From: Marisa cornuarietis
Lineage: Eukaryota > Mollusca > Gastropoda > Architaenioglossa > Ampullariidae
Assembly: GCA_004794655.1 (NCBI GenBank)
Contig: SMMW01000551.1
Coordinates: 868,001 to 932,000 of the forward strand
Length of the DNA: 64,000 bases
Direction of reading: 5' to 3'
Positions 45,856-57,419 of the stretch are shown piece by piece (position 1 is the first letter of the stretch; every line of letters starts with the position of its first letter). The notes beneath the pieces are model-generated. The model was not told the origin of the DNA and did no database searches. It saw nothing but the letters and a program-made list of their open reading frames with translations. Both the position numbers and the translations under genes were made by a program.

Positions 45856-48589
45856 ATGTTTACACCGAGATTGCGAAAAATAATATCTTGCACTGCGCTT
45901 CATCAAATCATTTGAAAAATTGTTTACAGTCAATTAGTCCTTTAATATTAACTCTTTCGTTTAGATTTAGCTGTGATTGTAGAGCACTTCAACGACAGTA
46001 TTACACGAATATATTCAAATATAAATACAGTAAACGTATAAAGAAACTATTCAGTTAATGCTTTCTATTAACAATCGGGAAAATGTAGTCGGACGCAACA
46101 AAAATTAAGATAAAAGTGGACACCAAAATGCATGCAGTAAGCTATAAATTGTTTGCACACCAGAAACAAAATTAAAAGGAGAACCAGTCAAGGGTCGTAG
46201 GCAGCAAATATAGGTTTGTGTATAAGATACATAAATGCATCATAAATATGTCATTGATCTTACAGGCGGTGGCAGCCCAATATATGCTGTCAAAAACAAT
46301 CCAATGAACGTAATGTGATTATTACATTTCTACAGACAACACAAGTGTTCACCTGCGGACACCAACAAGCAGTGACGACTTCCTACATGTTATTACAGTC
46401 CAAATTAAATAAAAGGGTGAGCAAGTATGACTGCAGATATCAGCTCACTGTGGTAAACTGAGGTCCACTAAGATTTGTAAATTTGTTTTATTAGTGCCAA
46501 TGGAGTCGTTCTAGAAGTAGTAGCTGAGGAAGATTACATCGATGACGGTAATGTTAGTGTTTTCTAGTCAATTTTCAGATCTGGTCCCTAGCAGAGAGAA
46601 AGAGAGAGATTCGTATAAAATAGGCATAAACGTTCTAAGTGTTTAATGATTATTGGAAAATATGCGAGCACCACCCTTGTTCAAAACCTACTTTCTTCAG
46701 GTGTTTGTAGAGAAGGGCAACACCACCTCAGCCACACCGGGTGTAGAAGACTGGTTGTAGCACTGTCAGCCACAGCAGGCATAGTACGTCTGGCTGTACG
46801 TGTTGCGCTGTCGGTCACACCAGGAAAAGTATGACTGGTTGAAATCGCAGGCTATCTATCGTCACTTACGTCTTTTCTCGATGACGATGCACACGATGAG
46901 AGTGAAACAGCGTGGCGAGGCGATACGGACGCTGGGGATGAAGCAGTGTGGAGAGAGACGATGCCGAGGATTAAGAGGCAACAGACGCAAGGACTAGGGA
47001 GGAGGGAGACTCCACTAATGTCACCGACATCCTCTTGTCTCCCTTCTCCTCCCCCCCCACACTCTCGACAGGTCCACACGCCGTGATTACAGTGGCTTAT
47101 ATGTATGCCTGAGTGTTTTCTTTTCATTATACCTAGGTTTACCAGGTCTGCTGCTTTGGTGGACAGAAAACAAGGGTTTAACATTTAGAGGGCTAAGCCA
47201 CTTGCTGCAGGAAAAAATTCTGCTAAGCAAATAGCGGAGTACAATGTTAAAAGGGAGAAAAATCACAGGGACAATCACAAATCAGCACAGAAATCGTATT
47301 ATTAGTTTTTACTTCTTGAAAACTCTGATGACACAATACGCACAAAACTGCAAAAAAATGCTTGCAGGGTTGCAAGTGTAGCCCTTCTTCTCAAAGAGGA
47401 GAAAAGCACACGGACCGTGACTGTCACAGGAGAGTTGATAATTCGTCGTCACCACTGCGGAAGGATTTCCAGGGCAAATTATTTAACGCCGATGTTAGAA
47501 ATGTCAAAATTTGCAAAAGCCTCATTCAATAACGCAAAAGATCACTTGACACAATTTGGTTAAAATAATGATTGAAGGTCTCTTTATGCCTTCTTTGATA
47601 CAGTTGACATTGACTGTGCAGACAGTGTGGAACTAAGACTATAGGGGGGTCCCCTACACGTGAAAGAAGTGGTTCAAATCATTTTGCCGTGACGCTTTCA
47701 TGGCTGACAAACTGATATCGGCATGTCACATCGAGTACAACTGTTTTCAGACATTACTCTTCATTCTAATCAATGGCTTCAGGCCTGCATACCCTGTAAA
47801 AAAAGATGATAACATTGGCTTGATAGTGTGTGATATTCAATGATAATTAATTTTGATGCATCTATCTTGGCCTCCCAACCGTAAGACTCTAAGTGTTTCA
47901 CTTTGTGTTCAAAGCTTGAAAGACTGGCGTGTCGCACCGCCTCTTCTTCTGACATCTTTATGGAAACCTGTTGTCTCAGCAACATGTGTACAAATACAGA
48001 AACGAAGTAGACTGCTCAGTGTCGCCAGTGATGTAAGTGAGGTCAGTTTTACACCATGGTGTCTAGCACCTGGTGCCGCTGAGATGGAGGTGAAGTACGG
48101 GTACTTGCTTGGCAAGAAATGGTTTAAGTTCCCATTTTCAACCAGTTTTTATTTTCTTTCATTAAAAAGGTATTGATATGTTGTAGTCTAGATATTTTAA
48201 AAGGCCAAACATTTGACTTACGCTTCGACCAGGAAACTGACAAAAAATTGAAAGAAATTCAGCTACTTGCTTTGAGAGGATCTTTGATTACAAACAGCTA
48301 GTATCTCAATATCTGGTAGTGTTTGTGCACGGTGGACTTTAAATTCTAAATGCTTAATCAATCAGCTTATGGGTTTTTCCCTGTAGTATGCATCAGCCAC
48401 TAGATGGCGCACAAAAACATTAGGGAAACCATTCAGTCCGCATGTCACAGACCGTCTGTTTGTTTTAGTTGAGAGATTCAGAGACTGGCGAGTGCCTGTG
48501 TAGGACTTTACAAACAGACTGCTCAGAGTTACCGGTAACATAATGATGATGGTTCTGTCTGTTACTGAGAACCACGACTAACAGTAACG
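45856..48589. other. No recognised gene
   Basis: AT-rich unique sequence to about 46640. A degenerate 44-47 bp tandem (CAGCCACA(C/G)C core, three copies) lies at 46722-46845. The remainder holds only short frames. No splice-supported exon was found. Confidence 0.4.
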
Positions 48590-49345
48590 ATGACTGGACC
48601 TGGTACTATACCGAACAGCTACAAGAATGGAAGAGGTGACAGGCCTATTCACAGTTACATGTTTGAAATGTGTAAACAGACACAACGTGCAGGGTTCACA
48701 TCTAGAACATTCGACTGTGCACCACGTCGCTGCTGTGACGCGACAGTTAGGACGTCAACAGATGTTGTAGTTGCTGAAAACACGTGCCCTCCCACTGCTA
48801 GAAAGCCAGTTGCTTTCAGCCCACGTGTTGCGAATTCGTACAGTCGCCATCTTTCCTCCCACCGCCCTCTCCAAATCGTCTGCAGCAACACTTTCTCTGA
48901 GGGACGTCTTCGCCATCTCTGTGGCCTCCGTTATGGCTGGGTGACGTGTTGCTGTCTCATCCACCAAATCCCAGAGGCGAAGGTCAACATCCTGTCAGTG
49001 CCAAAGCACTTTGCCGTCACTTGCAGTTTTATGTTTCACAAACCAGAAACAAGTTTCCTACCACTTCCTTTTGCCTGTTTCCCTGGTCACACCTGCTTTA
49101 CAAAATGTCTCTGGAGACCTGCTGTCGCCACGGCGGGTTGCGAGTCTTCCTCCTTCACTTTTGTGGAAGCGCAGCTCACAAAGAGACGCCCACACCTGAA
49201 ACTGGTGCACGTCAGGGTCTGGTACCAAAAGACGGACAAAAACACTCTTGCCGACAGCTTGTCTAGGACTGGACAGAACGACAACGATAACTACATCAAC
49301 GAAGAATACAATTGCTTGCGGAGGCCAGGCTGGCCCGCCGCCTGA
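48590..49345 (+). CDS. Long unassigned open frame, 251 codons
   Basis: An ATG-started frame runs 251 codons, long for chance in this window but not decisive. It is Cys- and His-rich without a regular finger pattern. Near its C-terminus KNTLADSLSRTG resembles the end of the RNase H region in LTR or DIRS retroelements (LAD-LSR), but no protease, RT or RNase H core precedes it. Minus-strand frames of up to 158 codons overlap. It could be a chance frame, a host exon or a retroelement scrap. No intron or poly-A signal helps decide. Confidence 0.15.
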   Translation: MTGPGTIPNSYKNGRGDRPIHSYMFEMCKQTQRAGFTSRTFDCAPRRCCDATVRTSTDVVVAENTCPPTARKPVAFSPRVANSYSRHLSSHRPLQIVCSNTFSEGRLRHLCGLRYGWVTCCCLIHQIPEAKVNILSVPKHFAVTCSFMFHKPETSFLPLPFACFPGHTCFTKCLWRPAVATAGCESSSFTFVEAQLTKRRPHLKLVHVRVWYQKTDKNTLADSLSRTGQNDNDNYINEEYNCLRRPGWPAA

Positions 49346-49524
49346 GGTACGGGTGGTGAAGGTGAGCGAGAGGCAGTCACTGCACTTCGCTGGCAACAAG
49401 CGATAGGTAGGGCGGGAAACGAACCGGACTCCCTGCAGGCACCTGCCCCGAGGTGCTGTGGGCGGCCGTTGCACTGAACACGTCGTACATGTCGCGATGC
49501 ACCGCTCTGTCTGATGAATCTGCA

Positions 49525-49559
<35 letters not shown>
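49525..49559. repeat. (AATC)n tetranucleotide repeat
   Basis: About nine pure AATC units. Confidence 0.97.
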
Positions 49560-50191
49560 TGAAATGCAAGAAATGTTCATTATTATATTTATTAAGTAGT
49601 TTTAAATTGTAAAAATATAATAGAATTTGCAAAAAGCATTTCCAATGAGGGGGAGCTGTGCACGAAAAACTACAAACAAACTGAAAGTTGATCACACAAC
49701 GAAGAAACACAATCAACAACAACAAAAGGTCGACACAGTGACAATCATGATCGATGTGCGTGAACAAAGACCTACAAAAAACAAATGAGTGAGAGAAGGA
49801 CTTCACTGGATTTTGAAAGATGTTTCCTAACTCTTTTGGTTTGAAAGGCAAGGCGATTTTCATTACTTTTTATTGCAAAGTTCAACTTTTCTCTTTTCCA
49901 AAAATGTCTAGGTTTCTTGGTCTAATGTTTATCTCAGAGCAGCAATAATAAAAAAACAAACTTCACCCACTGTCGTCTTCGCAATCTTCAGTTATAAGCC
50001 AGTCATTGTAATGTTCATTTTTATCTTGAACTAGAGGGTTAAATAATGCAACACGGGCGCAAATATACTCTTAAATAACAGGTAAAATAAAAGCTCAGAT
50101 GCAATGTTAGTCCGTCTCATTATAATACAATCGGTCACTCTTGTCCACAGAGAATATATACAAATCAAAACAGGGCTCTCTCGCTTTCTCT
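49560..50191. other. No recognised gene
   Basis: AT-rich unique sequence. Confidence 0.4.
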
Positions 50192-50235
50192 TACACACAC
50201 ACACTCTCTCTCTCTCTCACTCTCTCTCTCTCTCA
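50192..50235. repeat. (AC)n(TC)n compound microsatellite
   Basis: A short AC run passes into a TC run interrupted once. Confidence 0.95.
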
Positions 50236-50558
50236 TTGCCTAGGGTGACTGGCTGGCTATGGCGGTTGCTTGTAGGATCAGTGTTTGTGGTGTGGGGAGA
50301 ATGTGCATGCAAGTTATTATTGTAATGTTTATTTATGGGTTATGCTTGTATAGTACCTCCTATACATACACATTTGATATGAATTGTGTATTGACTTACA
50401 GCTACAGAAAAAGTCGGTCATGTGTTGTAAAACGATCTTGATAAATTTTTTATATCCTTGTTGGCTGTTGTACCACAAAGTTTCAATCAATGAATTTCTC
50501 TTTCTCTCTCAGTTCGGGGCTGTTTTTCCTTGTTTACTTTGTTGGGTAATGGCCTTGA

Positions 50559-50562
<4 letters not shown>

Positions 50563-50622
<60 letters not shown>
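50563..50622. repeat. (TG)n microsatellite, about 30 units
   Basis: A pure TG run. The flanking 50236-50993 sequence is T/G-rich but otherwise unremarkable. Confidence 0.97.
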
Positions 50623-50623
<1 letters not shown>

Positions 50624-50993
50624 AGATGGTATAAGAGTTGGGGGATGTTGGGAGGAGGGTGAGGTCTGCTACAAATTGTTCAGTTTGCTTTGACGGCCAA
50701 AGGCCTTAAGGATTTGTTTTCTTTTAAGTTTTCCTTTTTATATGTGTTTAAAGTCTATGGTGATGGTGTACGAGTAGAAGTCTCTGTGTGTGTGTGTGTA
50801 TGTGTGGATATATTCCTAGATGCTGTGTTGTAATGCGTATGTATATGTCTGTATAGAGCTCTCTGTGCATGTGTTTATTGTAACCAGTTTTAAATTGTTG
50901 TTGTTGTTGTTTATACTTGGACTATGTTCTAAGATGTGTAATTATAGTGACAGATGCTTACACTCTTGCGGCAGCTATGCTGAAGCAATGAAG

Positions 50994-51044
50994 ACTCACT
51001 CACTCACTCCCTCACTCACTCACTCACTCACTCACTCACTCACT
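50994..51044. repeat. (CACT)n tetranucleotide repeat
   Basis: About twelve ACTC units with one CTCC interruption. Confidence 0.95.
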
Positions 51045-52878
51045 TATCGGCATATACATAAACACATATACTTAAACACAGGCGATCACATGTACGTACA
51101 CACGGAAGCTAGCAAGGTAGACAAGGTCAAGCTCGCACCTGAAGATTTCCGTTCGCGCTCGCAAGCAGATGTTGCTTTTTCTCCGTCGGTCTCCGACTCG
51201 GTCGCTTCTGAAAATAGACGAAATGAAATGTAAGAAGACCATTTCATAAGAAATTTTATGTAAAAAAAAGACTTGCAAAAATCCTTATGAAATGCAAGCC
51301 ATTCTGTGTCTATATTATTAGATACAGATGACAGGCAAACTCTAATAATGTCGAAGAATGTCGACAAAAAGTAATGATTCGTGTGCCCCTGACTCATACC
51401 TATTTACTGATGTTTTACAGTTTTAGCAGAGTTGTATTCGGAGTCACAGTGCCCACTTTAATTATTCTATCGCCATCATATCAATACAAGACCTCATAAA
51501 AATCTAGACGGAACTAAGGTACAGAATAAAATGATGAAACAAAATAGTCAAAGTAACATCAATAAGAAACGAAGAACTGTGACAGTTGTAAAACATTTTA
51601 GGTATTTTGTTTTACATTGCAATATATTACAGTAGTATAACTGTTTACAATCACATACTTTGTGCTATGTACATGACAGTAATATTTCTATGTAAGGCAC
51701 AAGTTGCATATAGGGCAACCACTCTTTTGCAGCCAAGTCCTCCTTGATTTCCACGATTGTATTATTTTTTAAATTCTATATTTATATAACAATAGCCTAA
51801 TGAAAATTTAATTATGTATGATTGTGAAATAAATAAGATGAAATCAAACAGAATTTGTCTTGATTAAAGTGATTACTGCATCCAAATAAAACAAGATATT
51901 CACTGAAAATCATCCTCAAAGCGATCGGACATTCATTTGAAAGCTTTGCGAAGAAATCCTTAACAAATTTACATTCCCCAAAATGTTAAATTCTTTCTTT
52001 TTTACGTCTGCAAAGGTCACGTACATCATCTTCTTGTCCTAATGAAATAAATTTGTCATTATTTTGTCACTCCCTAATCTGAATCCTTTCAATATCTTTG
52101 ATATTGCTTACTGGTTTCAACATTTCTATTAGATCTTTTAGTTTGGTTCGAGAGTGCTGAATATCATTACAAACTGCCTTTATCATCAAGCAAGTAGTTA
52201 ATTAAGTATCTCACTGTCTATTCAGCTGCTGCACTAAAGTGGCTTATTCGTAATCTTACTTAATTCTGTCAGTAAATAAGTTCTGCTGTTATTTCTTCTG
52301 TCCTTTCACACACCATACATTCTTCAAGTATCTTGTAAGTTTTATATACAACTGTGCAAAAGAAAATTTACATTTTACAAAGATCAAACTCTGGAGTTCA
52401 ATTTTGTCTGAATAATGCAACAGCTTATTCATCTTTATATTGCTGTGGTCTGTTTTCTCTGTATTCCAAAACAGTGCAAGTTTTAAAGCATTCATATACT
52501 TTCTTATATCTGGTATGCCAATGTGTCCACCGGAAATGATTTTAATTGATACATTGCTTTGAGTTTGTATCAATTGTTAATCTCCCGATAAATCAAAAGA
52601 GAGACTGGACTATTCGTTCCAAGTATAGGATGGAGAAGAGAACTTCCACATTAACCCTTATTTTTTTCAGATTCCATATTTCCTTCTCCTCTTTGTTCCA
52701 GTAATTTTCGAATTTTCTTACTTAAATAATTTGTTTTTCTAACGAACAGAAACAGCTACTAATTGTCTCTTCTTGTAATGCCCGTCTTGCCCTGCAACAG
52801 ATCACTGCATCCTCCATTTCATTTAAAATTATTAAAAATGATCACTGTTAGATAATTAGTCAGTAATTAGTTAGTTAC
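51045..52878 (-). other. Probable intron or 3' flank of the Dachshund-like gene
   Basis: AT-rich unique sequence downstream (minus direction) of exon 52879-53049. If the donor at 52878/52877 is used this is intron. No next exon, stop codon or poly-A site was recognised. Confidence 0.35.
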
Positions 52879-53049
52879 CTGTCAGATTGCGGGAGCATTC
52901 CGGGCTGGAGGAAGACTTGATCGCTAAGTCCATTCCTACTGAAGGACCTTGACCTACCGCCACTCCGCCCCCACCTGTCACAGCCTCGATCTGCTCCTGT
53001 AGCCTCCTTCTGGCCTTCTTCTCCTTGCGTAGACGGCGTTGAAGTATCA
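52879..53049 (-). CDS. Dachshund-like gene, C-terminal coiled-coil exon (171 nt)
   Basis: On the minus strand an acceptor (TCCTTGGTAG, ending at 53050) precedes coding sequence that completes a split Met codon and then reads ILQRRLRKEKKARRRLQEQI. A Gly/Ser-rich stretch follows (AVTGGGGVAVGQGPSVG and later KSSSSPECSRNLT). The donor is CTGACAG|GTAACT. The basic heptad segment is the signature of Dachbox-C (DD2) in Dachshund proteins, nuclear cofactors that work with Six and Eya factors. It joins the exon at 53777-53860 in phase 1 to give EQKAR-M-ILQRRLRKEKK. A second in-phase donor, GTGACAG|GTGGGG at 52975, would drop the glycine linker. Other coiled-coil families are possible but fit less well. 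Confidence 0.75.
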
Positions 53050-53220
53050 CTACCAAGGAGCACAACAACCTTAATACTATTTATTGGAACGATGAACATA
53101 GAAAACACATTTCAGAATGTAAGTCAAAAGCTCTGTAAATAAAAAAAAACCATGTATAAGGTATAAACATGTTTCCTTTATACTTTATGCATGTTTTTTT
53201 ACTTTTTCTTTCTTTCTTTT

Positions 53221-53265
53221 TTATTTTTATTTATTTATTTTATTTTATTTTATTTTATTTTTTTT
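53221..53265. repeat. (TTTTA)n/(TTTA)n simple repeat
   Basis: T-rich pentanucleotide and tetranucleotide units inside the intron; the T-rich run starts about 53194. Confidence 0.9.
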
Positions 53266-53625
53266 GCAAAGCAGCAGCACAAACAGCAAACTTTTTCAGT
53301 ATAATCAACTTAGTGTAGAAAAATGAAACCATGGGTCCTAATACTGCAGTTGCCGTTTTTCGAGTAAGTCGAATATTGTCTGATGATATCATTGCTATTA
53401 GAATACTATCCCGTAGAGTCATCGCTAATAAACTGGACCGTAAATGAGAACATTCGTACTAGATTAATAGAAATTGCATGCTGTTTACGCCTTAGTGAAA
53501 CACTTATTTGTTCCACAGAAGAAAAATACTAATTCAAACCACAGTGTAACTCCTGCTGTGTATTCTATATTATTTTGAGTGATGCTACTATATAGCGCCT
53601 ACTTCGGTATTTTTGCTCATTGATG

Positions 53626-53702
53626 TGATAGTTGGAATATACTGTAATATTTGATGTGATTTAATGATAGTTATAATATACTGTAATATTTGATGTTATA
53701 TT
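53626..53702. repeat. 39-bp tandem duplication
   Basis: Two copies of TGATAGTT(G/A)(G/T)AATATACTG with a shared ATATTTGATGT end. Confidence 0.85.
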
Positions 53703-53776
53703 GTGGACAATATTTATTGCACACGGTGTAATCTGCTGGGTACTGTATACTGTAACAGTACATGTTTTATTCTTAC

Positions 53777-53860
53777 TTCGAGCTTTCTGTTCCTCCAGCA
53801 ACTGTTTCTCCAAAGACTGTCGTAGTTCCCGCTCTCGCAGCACCTCCAACTTGAGTTCCG
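53777..53860 (-). CDS. Dachshund-like gene, upstream coiled-coil exon (84 nt)
   Basis: The minus strand has a pyrimidine-rich acceptor (TTGTTTGTTAACAG, ending at 53861) and a strong donor (CGAA|GTAAGA). The exon gives two bases of a split codon, then 27 codons including LEVLRERELRQSLEKQLLEE and QKAR, and one base of the next codon, so both introns are phase 1. Alternating charged and hydrophobic residues form a coiled coil. This is the first half of the Dachbox-C region, with the second half in exon 52879-53049. The upstream exons, including the DD1 Ski/Sno-type DNA-binding domain, were not found before 64000. The 84-nt size preserves frame if skipped. Confidence 0.78.
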
Positions 53861-54194
53861 CTGTTAACAAACAAGTACATCATAGGAATACATCCCGTAT
53901 TCACGAAAGAGCATGACAAGACCAGAACGACCGACAACGCAAGACACTCTCAAGAGGTGAAACACCAAACAGTCTACTTCTATATTATAGACTGAACAAA
54001 TCTCACTGGCTGATACATGCTGCACAAAGTTGATGTGTGTCGAAGAAATCATTGTGGTCAACCATCAACTGCATTGGAGCTTAAGCTATTAGAGCACCAA
54101 TATGCAGCGGGTATGAGGTTGGACGTGGGGTGTGGGACACCGTTGGTTCCGATGAGCAAGAAAGAAACCTTGTGGTGTTGACAGCCGCCGCTCA
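53861..54194 (-). other. Probable upstream intron
   Basis: Lies just 5' (minus direction) of the 84-nt exon. No further exon was recognised. Confidence 0.4.
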
Positions 54195-54195
54195 G

Positions 54196-54264
<69 letters not shown>

Positions 54265-54271
54265 ACACACA
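54195..54271. repeat. (CT)n(CA)n compound microsatellite
   Basis: A CT run passes into a CA run with one CATA interruption. Confidence 0.97.
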
Positions 54272-55052
54272 TTTACACAGTTGCATATTGTACCGTCTCA
54301 AATGACGACGATATAAAAGTTTGGCCTTCGTAGAAAACGTTTTCTTTGAAGCCAGCGGCAACATTTTATAAGTGGATAACACAAACATTCCCCAGAGCAA
54401 ATACGCAGACCAATCTACGACCTTCTGGTAAACTAGTTTTTCAGGATTGTACAAACTAAGTTTTGCTCCATTGCTGTCACATAAAAAACATCGCCATAGT
54501 CTGCTTTATTTATAAGATACCCGCCCATACTTTTGCCAAAAAAAACGCTGACATTTTTTAAAAGATTTTCTGTCGCCACCGGATCAAGAACACAGAATGT
54601 GACAGGGAACTAGTGTCACAGAGGACTGATGGTGATCAGCTGAGCTCAGCGACTTCAGTCACGTGATCACCCAGCCACAAGTCGTGTGACTAGGTTGAAC
54701 TTGCCACATGGCCGCAGATACAAACTGGAGACAACAGAAGAATTCTTCTCGATCACCTCTGAGAGTACCACAGACATGGCGCTAGCCATTAATGTGGGAG
54801 ATTCGCTAAGACGCCTGATGGTCCTTATCACTAGCAATCATGTTCTCCTCTTTCCACTCTAATCCTATATACGATAGTCAATACCCCCATCCCTGTCCTA
54901 CAGCTTCCTTTATACCTTCAGCTTCTCCCCCACGTACTGTGCACGACAGCCTCAGTGGCTACAGAAGTGTCAGGAAAGGTTCTCAGCCGGCATGAAGAGC
55001 CACACAAACAGGTTTTCGTCTGGAATTTTCTTATTACAGACCCTCTACTCAG
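54272..55052. other. No recognised feature
   Basis: Unique sequence. TCACGTGATCACC at 54659-54671 contains an E-box CACGTG. No exon is recognised. Confidence 0.4.
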
Positions 55053-55453
55053 GCGTGAAACTATCTGCGCTACACATCGCAGATAAAACTATTTGTGCTA
55101 CATATCACAGATAAAACTATTTGTGCTACATATCGCAGATAAAACTATTTGTGCTACATATCACAGATAAAACTATTTGTGCTACATATCACAGATAAAA
55201 CTATTTGTGCTACATATCACAGATAAAACTATCTGCGCTACACATCGCAGATAAAACTATTTGTGCTACATATCACAGATAAAACTATTTGTGCTACATA
55301 TCGCAGATAAAACTATTTGTGCTACATATCACAGATAAAACTATTTGTGCTACATATCACAGATAAAACTATTTGTGCTTCATATCACGGGTAAAACTAT
55401 TTGTGCTACATATCACAGATAACACTATTTGTGCTACATATCACGGGTAAAAC
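55053..55453. repeat. 28-bp tandem array, 14 copies
   Basis: The unit starts AGATAAAACTATTTG and ends CTACATATCAC. Copies are nearly identical. Two of them (55053-55080 and 55221-55248) carry the variant ATCTGCGCTACACATCGC, and two late copies start GGGTAAAAC. The high identity indicates recent expansion or conversion. Non-coding in every frame. Confidence 0.97.
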
Positions 55454-55536
55454 AGTCTCTTCAAATCACTGCGTAGAACGATCGAAAGTTTTGTCAAAAG
55501 ACAGAAAAGGATCGCGGGACACTCTGTAGACGTTAC

Positions 55537-55604
55537 AACACACACACACACACACACACTCTCTCTCTCTCTCTCTCTCAAACAGACACTCTCTCTCACA
55601 CACA

Positions 55605-55668
<64 letters not shown>
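55537..55668. repeat. Compound (CA)n/(CT)n microsatellite
   Basis: CA, CT, CA, CT and a long CA block alternate, with a short AAACAGACA break. Confidence 0.97.
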
Positions 55669-55669
<1 letters not shown>

Positions 55670-57419
55670 CTCGTTGAGAAGTAAATCACTAAAACTGGAC
55701 ACACCTTTCAAGGCCTCTTCAGGATGCAACAACTATGGTAAGCACGAAAAAAAAGTGAGACTGAAACACTGGTTGGTATACGACAATATCTTTTCCTTCA
55801 GTAATAAATTAGTTAAAGATGGACAAGAAATTATATCACATAAAACAACAGAATACTTGTAAAAATGGAACTAGGCTGCAAAATGTGTCAAATGTGATGT
55901 ATAAGCTGCGATATGCAAGTGTGATGTCTAAGATGTGATTTATAAGTTGTGATGTTCTTGTCATGGATCTTTTCGCTCAGAAAGGTTGCTCCTAAAACTG
56001 AGATGTCAGTAAACAGGTTCCGGTCCGAAACATCAACACGGCCTAAGTAACGGTCGGATGGCCAGACATACAGCCGGAACCCGCATAAATATGGCTACTC
56101 GTGTTTTCATTGACATCGAGAAATGTCGACTCGAAGACAAGTTAGACATGATGAACCCCTCCCCTGCACGATCTAAGTCACGTGAGAGAGAGAGAGACCC
56201 ATAAAGCCGAGCTACATCTCGCCGTCCTCGTGGATTAGGCTTTACGACAAGAGCGGTGATGTATTCTGTGCCAGGGGCTGCAGCAGCGGGCACTGGGCTG
56301 CTCGCTAGGCCCCGGATTAAAACTTCCATTTCGCAAGTCCATAACCTCTCGTAATCCACAGCCCGAGTAAATCTTCCACACTGACCTTTTCTCTGAACTC
56401 AGGGGCGTGTGGTGGTGTTGGGCACTGGTGGAAGGACACGGTAAAACATTGTCTCCCTTCCTGGGCAGATTATGTCAGGCTGAAGGGGAAACCGCTCTCT
56501 TCTGTCACCACCATCACCTTCGCTGGCCACAGAGGTCCGCAACTTCACTTGGCATTCAGGACGCGCAAAAAAGCAAATCGCTATTTTCAATGTGTTTTTT
56601 TTAATAATTCCAGTCACTAAATATTTTACCCTCCTTCTTGTTCATTTGCCTCCTTTTCTGTCTCCTTTCTTTTTTCAATTTCCTTTTCAGCCAATAGTTT
56701 ATCTGACAGTAATATTTCAGTTGTTAAAAAAATATTTTTTCTCGGTGTTGAAATCTGTTGGCATGTAGAAAAGGTTAATGTATCGCATTTGTTGCTTCGT
56801 TCGTTTTGTATATTTAGTATACTTTCTTCTTGGTATAGGTGTGTACTTGTGCTAGTGTTTTTGATGTTGTAGTATAACAATATTATTATATTGGACGATG
56901 CTATCATGTTCTACTGAATGACAGAAGTTACCTTTGTTCCATTTCATCAGAAAACATCATAAAGCCCGCAACCCTATATTTAATATAAAAAAAGACTGAA
57001 GAAATTCTACGTGATTCGATCTGCCGTTTTTTGTGACATGAATAAAGCAATTTATCAAGTGTTTCCTTTTTTTCTTCGTTTGTTACAACAGAGCGTGTAA
57101 TGATAGATCACCCCAGACCAGGGGTGGGGGGGGGTCCTCGAAATTTTCAGTTTTCAGCCTCCTTGTTTGGATTTTTTTAGAAACTTTTTTCTGGCTATCT
57201 TCAGTGATTGACAGAAAGCTACAGGCGAGAAATTCACATGAAAGTAGGAAGAGGAAGAGTACGTGCAAGTCACTTCCCATCTGCAAGTTTCCGAGAACTT
57301 CTGGAACTGTCTTGGAGTGTGAAATATCATTGTTTCCAAACACGTCATACGTCGCTGCTGGCTTTGCAGGCAAGATTTACGGTCGAATACATGGGCTGTC
57401 TTTAGCCGCTCAATGGTAA
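55669..57419. other. No recognised gene
   Basis: Unique sequence, AT-rich at 56600-57110. GTGATGT-type words recur loosely at 55893-55955. Frames at 57083-57419 overlap on both strands and are unassigned. Confidence 0.4.

Larger units (their letters stand above)
53050..53776 (-). other. Phase-1 intron of the Dachshund-like gene (727 bp)
   Basis: Bounded by GTAAGA (donor, plus 53776-53771) and TTGGTAG (acceptor). It contains an A/T-rich simple tract ((TTTTA)n on plus at 53221-53262) and a 39-bp tandem duplication at 53626-53702 (units start TGATAGTT). Confidence 0.7.

Noticed and set aside
49340..49524. Cys-rich minus-strand exon after a TTTGCAG acceptor
   Set aside because: The acceptor follows a simple (GATT)n tract and the peptide matches no known Cys pattern; GC-rich chance coding is likely.
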